Shown piece after piece: positions 1 through 5,869 of a DNA stretch of 6,361 nucleotides. This stretch comes from Myxococcales bacterium (GTDB lineage Bacteria > Myxococcota > Polyangia > Fen-1088): assembly GCA_003159055.1 (NCBI GenBank), contig PMLH01000316.1, forward strand, positions 1 through 6,361, written 5' to 3'. A program made the position numbers and the translations under genes. Under the pieces are notes generated by a model. That model was not told the origin of the DNA. It saw only the letters and a program-made list of their open reading frames with translations, and did not search any database. Position 1 is the stretch's first letter. Each line of letters opens with the position of its first letter.

Positions 1-1235
1 AGATTGTTGAAGTCGTGCGCGATGCCTCCCGCGAGCACACCGAGGCTTTCCAGCTTCTGGCTGTGCAGCATCTGTTGTTCCAGGTTGCGCTGGTCGGTGA
101 TGTCGCGCGCGGCACTGAGGACGACGGGACGCCCGGACAGCTCGAAGAGATGGGCAGAGATCAGCATGGTGCGAAGCTGCCCGTCGCTGCGGCGGAGCTT
201 GAATTCCAATCCATCGACGGTCTTGCGCTGCGCAACTTCCTCGAAAAGTTTCTGGCGCAATTCGGGGGCCACCCACACGGAAGAGACGACGCCCGATGTT
301 CCGACGACGTCTTCCCGTCGGCGGCCCACGGTCGAGCAAAAAGCGTCGTTGCAGTGGATGACCGTGCCGTCCATCTCCGACAAGGTCAGCGGCCCAGGAA
401 TCATGTCGAAAATGCGACGGAACCATTCCTCCGACGCGCGAAGCTGCTGTTCCGCCAACACCGTCTCGGTGACATCCTGAAGTACGCCGACGATGTGGTC
501 CGGGAGACCCGATGCATCCCTTTCCAGCTCCCCCATGGCCCGGACCCAGCGGGGACTTCCATCGTTGGCTCGGATGATACGATAGCGCCGATCGAAGTCT
601 CGCCCGCCCTTCATGACGTCCTGGACCAGATGCTGGTGGACCTCCTCCCGGTCGTCGGGATGGACCAGCTGGAGCCAGCCCTCGATATCGCGGCGGTAGC
701 TCTGCCCGATGCCAAACACCTCGTTCAGAGCCTCGGTGCTGGTCCAACTGCCAGTCGCGATCGACATTCGATAGGACCCCATGCGGGCCATGCGCTGCGA
801 ACGACGGAGGAACCATTCGTTTTCCCGCAACGCAGTTTCGCCTCGCTTGCGTTCGGTCACGTCGAGGAAGATGGTCGCGAACTGCAAGGTGCCGAACGGC
901 GCAACGCTGATGTCGTAGTATCGATCGAAGGACGCAAAATGCGTTTCAAAGCGCATCGGTTCACCGCTCAGAGCGACGCCGGCAAACTCCGCCAAATACG
1001 GCGGCTCGGAAACGCCATACACGTCGGTGGCCAACTTTCCGACCGCCTGTTCGTCCTCGATCCCCACATAGCGACGAAACTGGGGGTTGACGTCCAAGAT
1101 CCGGTAGTTGATCGGGACGCCGTGCTCATCGATCACGAGCTCGTGCAAGGCGACGCCTTCGACCATGTGGTGGTAGAGTGAGCGAAATGCCAATTGCCGA
1201 TCGAACTTCCCGTGGTCCTTGCGCTCTTCGGCCAT
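1..1235 (-). CDS. PAS-domain sensor histidine kinase, three PAS domains, C-terminus cut by window edge
   Basis: Signal-transduction kinase: PAS domains sense a cue and control autophosphorylation of a histidine, whose phosphate passes to a receiver domain. I translated 411 complete codons from the ATG at 1235-1233; the frame stays open to the window edge. PAS 1 spans about residues 15-130 and ends in LDVTERK. PAS 2 spans about 145-258, of the PAS_3 type, with HPDD at 192-195, RWVRAMGEL near 229-237 and VLQDVTE at 251-257. PAS 3 spans about 268-380, with EMDGTVIHCNDAF near 287-299 and ARDITDQR at 376-383. The dimerisation helix begins near 385, and the H-box LAGGIAHDFNN (401-411) carries the phosphoacceptor His407. 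The HDFNN form is typical of hybrid kinases, so an ATPase domain and perhaps a receiver should follow outside. No signal peptide or membrane segment appears in the visible part, so it looks cytoplasmic. The start is supported by a purine-rich GGGAGAAGG just upstream. The ligand is unknown. Confidence 0.93.
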   Translation of the reverse strand, partial: MAEERKDHGKFDRQLAFRSLYHHMVEGVALHELVIDEHGVPINYRILDVNPQFRRYVGIEDEQAVGKLATDVYGVSEPPYLAEFAGVALSGEPMRFETHFASFDRYYDISVAPFGTLQFATIFLDVTERKRGETALRENEWFLRRSQRMARMGSYRMSIATGSWTSTEALNEVFGIGQSYRRDIEGWLQLVHPDDREEVHQHLVQDVMKGGRDFDRRYRIIRANDGSPRWVRAMGELERDASGLPDHIVGVLQDVTETVLAEQQLRASEEWFRRIFDMIPGPLTLSEMDGTVIHCNDAFCSTVGRRREDVVGTSGVVSSVWVAPELRQKLFEEVAQRKTVDGLEFKLRRSDGQLRTMLISAHLFELSGRPVVLSAARDITDQRNLEQQMLHSQKLESLGVLAGGIAHDFNN

Positions 1236-1246
1236 ACCTTCTCCCC

Positions 1247-1286
1247 TCGACCAAAGGCGCTGCAAACAGCGGCCTCCGTTGGTCGA
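1247..1286 (-). promoter_or_regulatory. Stem-loop in the kinase 5' leader
   Basis: Perfect 8-bp outer arms, TCGACCAA at 1247-1254 and TTGGTCGA at 1279-1286, enclose a second stem: AGG 1255-1257 pairs with CCT 1273-1275 and CGCTG 1258-1262 with CAGCG 1267-1271. The loop is 4 nt, with a 1-nt and a 3-nt bulge on one side only. On the minus strand the structure ends 11 nt before the kinase ATG, immediately before its GGGGAGAAGG ribosome site. No T-run follows, so it is a poor intrinsic terminator. A 5'-end stabiliser, a translational control hairpin or a dyad operator are more likely. The pairing is seen directly; the role is inferred. Confidence 0.55.
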
Positions 1287-1293
1287 ATGCGGC

Positions 1294-1323
1294 ATGATAT
1301 CAGGGCATAGCGGCTCCTGTCAC
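1294..1323 (-). promoter_or_regulatory. Candidate sigma-70 promoter for the kinase gene
   Basis: Read on the minus strand, GTGACA (complement of 1318-1323) matches the TTGACA -35 box at 5 of 6 positions. TATCAT (complement of 1294-1299) matches the TATAAT -10 box at 5 of 6. The spacer is 18 bp, within the usual range. Transcription would begin near 1286-1288, at the first base of the leader stem-loop. This suggests the kinase can be transcribed separately from the lipoprotein gene upstream. It is a sequence match only, and chance matches are possible. Confidence 0.4.
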
Positions 1324-1353
1324 TGTCGAAGACGCAGTCCGCCTTGAGCCTGC

Positions 1354-3210
1354 CTACGGCGTGAAGGCGTAGACTTGGTTGTTCGCCGCCACGAAGACCC
1401 GCCCGTTGGCGATGATGGGCGTGACGAACTTCTGAACCGACGACATCGCATCTGCAGCGGCCCCACCGGAGAACACGGCCTTGCCGGTGTCTCCGTCGAG
1501 CGCATAGAGCTTGTTGTCAGTGCCGACGATCCAGACCAGAGCGTCGGTTCCCTGCGAATCGGTGGCGCTGGCCGCTGGGGAATCCTGCGTGCTCGGGCCC
1601 CCGCACCAAGCCATGGCAACCGTCGGGGGACTGGCGGGAGCAATCTTGAAGGCAGCAAGCCCGCCGGATTGTCCCGCAGGGCAGTTCTTCCCGGTCCCCT
1701 TGAAGACGACATAGCTTCCGTTGGGCGTGGTGTAGGCTGCGGCAGCGTTGATGATGGTCCCCGTGGCCACCGAAGCCAACACGAGCGGGCTTGAGATTCC
1801 GCCCAAATTGCTTCGATCGACCAGATAGGCGTTCCCATCCTTGCCGAGGCCAATGACCAGGCCGGACGGCGTCGCGCCAGGCAGGTCGAAAATGATCGGT
1901 CCCGACCCGCCGATGTCGGAGTCGGCGGCATCGAGCGCAGCCCAATTGGAAGGGGTGAAGTAGTCGGCGCTCTTGCCGCTGAAGGCGAGCGACGGCGGCA
2001 ACCGGAAGATGGTCTCGCCGTCTTGCCAGTCCGGGGGCGCGGAGAAGGTGTTGGCCTGGTTTTCGGTATTGCCAGTGGCGAAATAGAGCGACTCACCGTC
2101 AGTCGATATCCCTCCGGGCGCCCACACGCCGCCAGCGATAGCGCGCGATGCCCACGCGCTGACCTGGGTCGGATCCTGCGTCGAGATTCCGACGATCCAG
2201 CCGTGATAGTCAGAGCAGTCGCCGATGTGTCCACCAAACGGCACGAAGACCTTGCCCCCCAGAAGCGCCAAAGCCCCACGCTGGTTCTGCGCCAGCGAAT
2301 TGAAGGTCGTGCTGCCAAAGGTCACCTTCGAATTCAAGTCGACCGGCCATCCGGATCTGACCTGCCCCGTGTCCGCGTCGAGGGCAAAAACCTGATGCTG
2401 TGCCGTCGCATTCGCACTGGCGATCAGCATGGCATCCAGGTACACCGTTCGCGTGGCCGGATCGATGATCGGGGTACCGGTGACGCCCAGCGGGTCGATG
2501 TTCCCGCAGCCCGGACGCAAGGTCGCCAGACGCGATTTCGGCAAGGGCATACCGAGGGTCTGGTCCCAGACCGGCTTGCCACCCACCGAAGCGTCGAAGG
2601 CATAGACATGATTCTGCTCCGTGGCCACGATGACAAGATCGGGGTGCCCGGCCGCGCCAGCGAGATACAAAGGCTGTGTGTAGGTTGGGCCCGCGATGGT
2701 CGCCGCAGCAAAGGCCGGATCAACGTGCAAAGCTGCCACGGCACTGTGGCTCAGCGCCGGGTCGACGTAGAAGCCGTCCCGCGAGGGATGGCTGTGGTGC
2801 TCAAGCACGGACACGTGCCCGGTGGTGCCGCCCGCGCTGGCGACCTCGCCAGCCAGGTCGTGACCGCCGTCAGCCAGCCCCATAGGTAGTGTATCGCGAG
2901 CACCGTCCTGGCGCGCAGCCAAGACCCCGTCGGACTCCGCGTCGGCACCGCGCGCACCATCCGTCCCGGGTGCGCCTGGCTGGTCCTTCGTCGCGTCTGA
3001 GATTGCCGCCGGCTCCTGGCCGGCGATGATGTCGCGAAGCAAGTTGTCGGCAGAAATGTCCGGGCCAAGCGGCGCCGGATCGTTCGACGACGCGTCGGAC
3101 TGCGCGACAACCGCATCAGGCTGGCCGGTGTCTGGAGACTGCGTCTGCGTCGAGTTGGAGCAGGCGAAAAGTGACAAACACGGACCCAAAATCTTCAACG
3201 AGCGACGCAT
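1354..3210 (-). CDS. Secreted lipoprotein with PQQ-like beta-propeller domain
   Basis: A 618-residue exported protein. The N-terminus MRRSLK, a short hydrophobic stretch and the lipobox LFAC predict signal peptidase II cleavage and lipid attachment at Cys17; Ser18 follows, so no inner-membrane-retention Asp at +2. Residues 18 to about 130 form a low-complexity Asp/Ala/Gly/Pro/Ser-rich linker of the kind common in myxobacterial lipoproteins. Residues about 135-618 form a beta-propeller of PQQ-like repeats, with strands such as VYAFDA (202-207), VFALDADTG (274-282), LYALDGDTG (568-576) and VYAFTP at the end. TYTQPLYLAG (176-185), GVTGTPIIDP (242-251), YHGWIVGIS (335-343) and GKDGNAYLVDRSNLGG (456-471) are landmarks I associate with a widespread secreted PQQ-like propeller family of unknown function. 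Cys235, 332, 510 and 536 may form disulfides. GAGGAG lies 6 nt before the ATG. No catalytic residues are recognised; it could be a scaffold, binding protein or enzyme. Confidence 0.9.
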   Translation of the reverse strand: MRRSLKILGPCLSLFACSNSTQTQSPDTGQPDAVVAQSDASSNDPAPLGPDISADNLLRDIIAGQEPAAISDATKDQPGAPGTDGARGADAESDGVLAARQDGARDTLPMGLADGGHDLAGEVASAGGTTGHVSVLEHHSHPSRDGFYVDPALSHSAVAALHVDPAFAAATIAGPTYTQPLYLAGAAGHPDLVIVATEQNHVYAFDASVGGKPVWDQTLGMPLPKSRLATLRPGCGNIDPLGVTGTPIIDPATRTVYLDAMLIASANATAQHQVFALDADTGQVRSGWPVDLNSKVTFGSTTFNSLAQNQRGALALLGGKVFVPFGGHIGDCSDYHGWIVGISTQDPTQVSAWASRAIAGGVWAPGGISTDGESLYFATGNTENQANTFSAPPDWQDGETIFRLPPSLAFSGKSADYFTPSNWAALDAADSDIGGSGPIIFDLPGATPSGLVIGLGKDGNAYLVDRSNLGGISSPLVLASVATGTIINAAAAYTTPNGSYVVFKGTGKNCPAGQSGGLAAFKIAPASPPTVAMAWCGGPSTQDSPAASATDSQGTDALVWIVGTDNKLYALDGDTGKAVFSGGAAADAMSSVQKFVTPIIANGRVFVAANNQVYAFTP

Positions 3211-3234
3211 GGCGAGCTCCTCAGGGAGGGTTAC

Positions 3235-3260
3235 AAAGGGACTGCTTTAATCCCTTTTTC
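3235..3260 (+). terminator. Terminator-like hairpin with T-run, upstream of the lipoprotein gene
   Basis: AAAGGGA (3235-3241) and TCCCTTT (3251-3257) form a perfect 7-bp stem with a 9-nt loop. On the plus strand the 3' arm runs into a stretch of five T (3255-3259) followed by C. The stem has only three G-C pairs and is weak for a terminator. It would stop rightward antisense transcription leaving the lipoprotein gene before it reached lpd. On the minus strand the same dyad lies in the probable lipoprotein leader, 24 nt before the ATG, and could equally be an operator or leader hairpin. Confidence 0.3.
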
Positions 3261-3264
3261 TGTG

Positions 3265-3300
3265 ATGCGAAGCGAATCGCATGGGTTGCAACAAATGCGA
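3265..3300. promoter_or_regulatory. Overlapping palindrome cluster, probable operator in the divergent spacer
   Basis: The hexamer ATGCGA occurs at 3265-3270 and 3295-3300, and its reverse complement TCGCAT at 3277-3282. The first and second copies form an inverted repeat with a 6-bp spacer. The second and third flank the perfect octamer palindrome GTTGCAAC (3285-3292), two bases from each, giving a 24-bp near-palindrome over 3277-3300 with only two mismatched base-pair positions. The dyad spacing suits a dimeric repressor or activator sitting on two overlapping sites. The location between divergent genes, on the far side of the lipoprotein promoter region, fits control of one or both. The regulator is unknown and no regulator gene lies in the window. 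Confidence 0.45.
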
Positions 3301-3313
3301 CGCGCGACGGCGG

Positions 3314-3334
3314 TTGGCCACCCACACGTGGCAA
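3314..3334. repeat. Short bulged inverted repeat upstream of lpd
   Basis: TTGGCCAC (3314-3321) and GTGGCAA (3328-3334) are inverted copies apart from one extra G in the left arm, with a 6-bp spacer. CACGTG at its right side is itself a palindrome. It may be a second protein-binding site in the lpd promoter region. Taken alone the symmetry could be chance. Confidence 0.22.
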
Positions 3335-3377
3335 GGATCACCTTTAGGGACCTGGGTCATTACTACTTGCGCCGCCG

Positions 3378-3403
3378 AGCGGATTCGATGCTAAGAATCC
3401 GCT
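3378..3403 (+). promoter_or_regulatory. Perfect 9-bp stem-loop abutting the lpd start codon
   Basis: AGCGGATTC (3378-3386) and GAATCCGCT (3395-3403) are exact reverse complements around an 8-nt loop. The last paired base is immediately followed by the GTG start of lpd at 3404. No good Shine-Dalgarno sequence is visible between the in-frame stop TAA (3392-3394) and GTG; the nearest purine run, AAGAA, lies at the loop/stem boundary and would be partly paired. The fold should hinder ribosome loading unless it is opened, or the dyad may act at the DNA level as an operator. Confidence 0.5.
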
Positions 3404-4816
3404 GTGAGCACTGAGATCCTAAAAGTTGAAGCAGTCGTCATCGGCTCCGGCCCGGGTGGCTATGTCGCCGGGATCCGCCTCGGTCAGCTCGGCAAGAAGG
3501 CCCTGGTGATCGAGAAAGCGTCGCCGGGTGGTGTCTGCCTGAACGTCGGATGCATTCCGTCGAAAGCCCTGATTCACGCCGCGAAGCTGTATGCCGAGGT
3601 GGGCCAGAGCGCGGACATTGGAATTCAGGTCGACAACCTTCGCCTCGACGTCGCGCGCCTGCAGAAATGGAAGGAAAGCATTGTCGGCAAGCTGACCTCG
3701 GGCGTAAAGCAATTGCTCAAGGCGAACGGCTGCGACTACCGCCAGGGCACCGCAACGCTGCTCTCACCGCGCACCGTCCGCTTGGTTGCGCCAGACTCCG
3801 GGGACGAGATCCTGGTCGAGGCCGAGCACGTGATCATCGCCACAGGTGCCCGTCCGGTGCTGATCCCCAGCCTGCCCCTTGACGGCAAGCGCGTCGTCGA
3901 TTCGACCGGAGCGCTTGGCTTCGACCCAATTCCCCCCAACCTGGTCGTGGTCGGCGCCGGCTACATCGGCATGGAAATCGGCACCCTGTACGCAAAATTC
4001 GGTAGCAAGGTCACGTTCGTCGAAGCGCTGCCCACGATTCTGCCGGGGAGCGATCCCGAGTGCGTGCAGGTGGTCGCCCGCAAAGCCAAGAAGCTGGGCA
4101 TGGAAATCCTGCTCGGCGCCAAAGCGAAACGCCTGCGCGAAGAAGGCGGCCAAGCCAGCCTGACGGTCGAAACCGCAAACGGCATGGTGGAATTGCCCGC
4201 AGACAAGGTTCTGGTCTCGGTCGGCCGACGACCGAACATCGAAGACATCGGCCTTGAAATCGCCGGCGTCCAGACCTCGGGCGGATTCATTACGGTCGAC
4301 CGGCAGATGCGCACCAGCGTTCCCAACATCTTCGCCATCGGCGACGTGGCCGGCCAGCCCATGCTTGCCCACAAGGCTTCGCGCGAGGCCGAGGTCGCGG
4401 CCGAGGTGATCGCCGACAAGAACGTAGAGATGGACGCCCGCGTGATTCCGGCCGTGGTTTTCACCGACCCGGAAATCGCCAGCGCGGGTTTGACTGCGGA
4501 TGAAGCGCAGAAGCGCGGCCACCAGGTCAAGACCGGCAAGTTCCCCTTTGCGGCGCTTGGGCGAGCGATGGCCAACCACGACACCGACGGCTTCTGCAAA
4601 GTCGTGATGGACAGCGAGAGCGGCGATGTGCTCGGCATTCACGTCGTCGGCCAAGGTGCGGGCGACATCATCGGCGAGGCAGCCCTGGCGATCGAAATGG
4701 GTGCGGCAGCGGAAGATTTGGGCCTCACCATTCACCCCCATCCGACCCTGCCCGAGGCGATCATGGAAGCCGCCAAGGCTGCACGGGGCGAAGCCATCCA
4801 CATTCTCAATCGGTGA
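3404..4816 (+). CDS. lpd: Dihydrolipoyl dehydrogenase (E3)
   Basis: FAD-containing disulfide oxidoreductase that reoxidises dihydrolipoyl groups with NAD+, serving as E3 of pyruvate, 2-oxoglutarate and branched-chain dehydrogenase complexes and as L-protein of glycine cleavage; cytoplasmic homodimer. The 470-residue length is normal. FAD motif GSGPGG is at 14-19, the redox-active pair Cys45/Cys50 lies in GGVCLNVGCIPSK, and the NAD-binding GAGYIG is at 184-189. The second FAD contact AIGDVAG is at 311-317 with Asp314. The C-terminal dimer interface HPHPTLPEA carries the proton-relay dyad His446/Glu451. There is no N-terminal lipoyl domain. GTG is chosen because an in-frame stop sits 9 nt upstream and the fold begins at residue 8; no strong ribosome site precedes it. 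No E1, E2 or glycine-cleavage gene is adjacent, so its complex cannot be named. galE follows after 7 bp. Confidence 0.96.
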   Translation: MSTEILKVEAVVIGSGPGGYVAGIRLGQLGKKALVIEKASPGGVCLNVGCIPSKALIHAAKLYAEVGQSADIGIQVDNLRLDVARLQKWKESIVGKLTSGVKQLLKANGCDYRQGTATLLSPRTVRLVAPDSGDEILVEAEHVIIATGARPVLIPSLPLDGKRVVDSTGALGFDPIPPNLVVVGAGYIGMEIGTLYAKFGSKVTFVEALPTILPGSDPECVQVVARKAKKLGMEILLGAKAKRLREEGGQASLTVETANGMVELPADKVLVSVGRRPNIEDIGLEIAGVQTSGGFITVDRQMRTSVPNIFAIGDVAGQPMLAHKASREAEVAAEVIADKNVEMDARVIPAVVFTDPEIASAGLTADEAQKRGHQVKTGKFPFAALGRAMANHDTDGFCKVVMDSESGDVLGIHVVGQGAGDIIGEAALAIEMGAAAEDLGLTIHPHPTLPEAIMEAAKAARGEAIHILNR

Positions 4817-4817
4817 G
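4812..4817 (+). promoter_or_regulatory. galE ribosome binding site overlapping the lpd stop codon
   Basis: GGTGAG includes the whole TGA stop of lpd (4814-4816) and sits 6 nt before the galE ATG at 4824. This fixes the galE start, rejects the open but unrelated upstream extension of that frame inside lpd, and suggests translational coupling of the two genes. Confidence 0.65.
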
Positions 4818-4823
4818 TTGACC

Positions 4824-5819
4824 ATGCGCATTCTCGTCACCGGCGGAGCCGGCTACATTGGTTCGCACACCACCGCCTTCTTGCGTGCGCGCGGCGATTT
4901 CGTCGTCGTGCTCGACAGCCTGGAATTGGGTTTCCGTCAGGCGGTGGGCGATACCCCGTTGGTGGTAGGCAGCACGCACGACACCAAATTGGTTGCGCAA
5001 GTTCTGGGCGACCACAAGCTGGAAGCCGTCATCCACTTCGCCGCCTACAAGGCTGCCGGCGAATCGATGCAAAACCCGGCGAAGTACTTCGACAACAACG
5101 TCGGCGGCAGCCTGCGCCTCATCGAAACCGCCTGCACGGTCGGCGTGCGCAAGTTCGTGTTCTCGTCGACCGCGGCGGTGTACGGCACCCCCGAGACCCT
5201 GCCGGTGCGGGAAAACGCCAGGCTGCATCCGGAGAGTCCGTACGGCGAAAGCAAGCTGATGGTCGAGCAGATGTTGCGCTGGTTCGATGCCTGCCACGGA
5301 CTCCGTAGCGCTGTCCTGCGCTACTTCAACGCGGCGGGCGCAGCTCTGGACGGTGAGAACGGCGAAGATCCGCGCTTCGTGCAAAACCTGATTCCGGTGG
5401 TGATGAAGGCCGCGCTCGGGCGTGGGCCAGCCGTGCGCGTGTTCGGCAATGACTATCCAACCCGCGACGGAACCGGCATCCGCGACTACGTCCACGTGCT
5501 CGACTTGGCCGACGCCCATGCACGCGCCTTGGATTTCCTCGATCGTACCGGTCGGTCGGAGGTGTTCAACCTGGGCACCGGTCACGGCGCATCCGTGCTT
5601 GAAGTTCTCGAGTGCGCCCGCCGCGTGAGCGGCTGCGCGATCCCGGCCGAGCAGGTCGGCCGCCGACCGGGCGATCCCGCCGCGGTCTATGCCGACCACG
5701 GCAAAGCGAGCGAGCTGTTGCGGTGGACGCCGCGCTACGGCCTGCAGGAAATCGTGGAAACGTCATGGCGATGGCACCATCGTCATCCCGACGGCTTCCT
5801 CGGGCCCCAGCAAAAGTAG
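4824..5819 (+). CDS. galE: UDP-glucose 4-epimerase
   Basis: NAD-dependent extended short-chain dehydrogenase that interconverts UDP-glucose and UDP-galactose, supplying sugar nucleotides for envelope polysaccharide or the Leloir pathway; cytoplasmic. The protein is 331 residues, typical for GalE. The N-terminal Rossmann motif GGAGYIG (7-13) and Asp31 bind NAD. SSTAAVYG (114-121) places Thr116 at the catalytic Ser/Thr position, and YGESK gives catalytic Tyr140 and Lys144. RYFNAAGA (167-174), QNLIP (187-191) and DGTGIRDYVHVLDLADAH (215-232) are substrate-domain signatures, and GRRPGD (279-284) holds the UDP-contact arginine. The C-terminal WRWHHRHPDGF resembles the E. coli tail. By hand alignment Val288 occupies the E. 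coli Tyr299 position, so N-acetylated substrates may be accepted. The ATG has a ribosome site over the lpd stop, so it probably shares the lpd transcript. The family call is very strong; exact substrate less so. Confidence 0.95.
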   Translation: MRILVTGGAGYIGSHTTAFLRARGDFVVVLDSLELGFRQAVGDTPLVVGSTHDTKLVAQVLGDHKLEAVIHFAAYKAAGESMQNPAKYFDNNVGGSLRLIETACTVGVRKFVFSSTAAVYGTPETLPVRENARLHPESPYGESKLMVEQMLRWFDACHGLRSAVLRYFNAAGAALDGENGEDPRFVQNLIPVVMKAALGRGPAVRVFGNDYPTRDGTGIRDYVHVLDLADAHARALDFLDRTGRSEVFNLGTGHGASVLEVLECARRVSGCAIPAEQVGRRPGDPAAVYADHGKASELLRWTPRYGLQEIVETSWRWHHRHPDGFLGPQQK

Positions 5820-5824
5820 ACACG

Positions 5825-5854
5825 GGCAGTCTCCATTTCCGGCGCTAGACTGCC
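5825..5854 (+). promoter_or_regulatory. Stem-loop between galE and the FAD reductase gene
   Basis: GGCAGTCT (5825-5832) and AGACTGCC (5847-5854) form a perfect 8-bp stem with a 14-nt loop, starting 6 bp after the galE stop. Its 3' arm runs directly into GGGGTGG (5855-5861), the likely ribosome site of the next gene. No T-run follows, so simple intrinsic termination is unlikely. It may adjust translation or mRNA stability within the operon, or bind a protein as DNA. Confidence 0.42.
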
Positions 5855-5869
5855 GGGGTGGCAAACCAA

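Noticed and set aside
15..1181. Long open plus-strand frame (388 codons) across the kinase region
   Set aside because: Antisense to the kinase. The minus-strand frame shows three PAS domains and an H-box, while this translation shows no domain, and long antisense frames are common in GC-rich genes.
1300..1353. Intrinsic terminator after the lipoprotein gene
   Set aside because: Only a 5-bp GGCTC/GAGCC pairing with a very long loop and no T-run is present.
1320..2318. Minus-strand open frame of 332 codons overlapping the lipoprotein in another frame
   Set aside because: The translation is Arg/Ser/Pro-rich and featureless, as expected for an off-frame reading of GC-rich coding DNA.
2023..2889. 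Plus-strand open frame of 288 codons opposite the lipoprotein
   Set aside because: Antisense shadow of the propeller gene, rich in Arg and Gly, with no domain.
3354..3370. Possible sigma-54 promoter before lpd (GG and GC elements around TGGGTCATTACTACTTGC)
   Set aside because: The gap between GG and GC is 12 bp or more rather than the required 10, and the rest of the consensus is missing.
3301..3403. Sigma-70 promoter for lpd
   Set aside because: I found no -35/-10 pair with acceptable match and spacing, so none is annotated although a promoter must lie in or near this spacer.
4626..4823. Upstream extension of the galE frame into lpd, starting at ATG 4626
   Set aside because: It would add 66 residues before the GalE Rossmann motif, unlike any GalE, and the ATG at 4824 has a good ribosome site and the canonical N-terminus.
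3764..4840. Minus-strand open frame of 358 codons under lpd and the galE start
   Set aside because: Complement of a gene with every dihydrolipoyl dehydrogenase motif intact; no recognisable protein features of its own.
4806..5699. Minus-strand open frame of 297 codons under galE
   Set aside because: Shadow of a full-length GalE with all catalytic motifs; no ribosome site or domain supports it.
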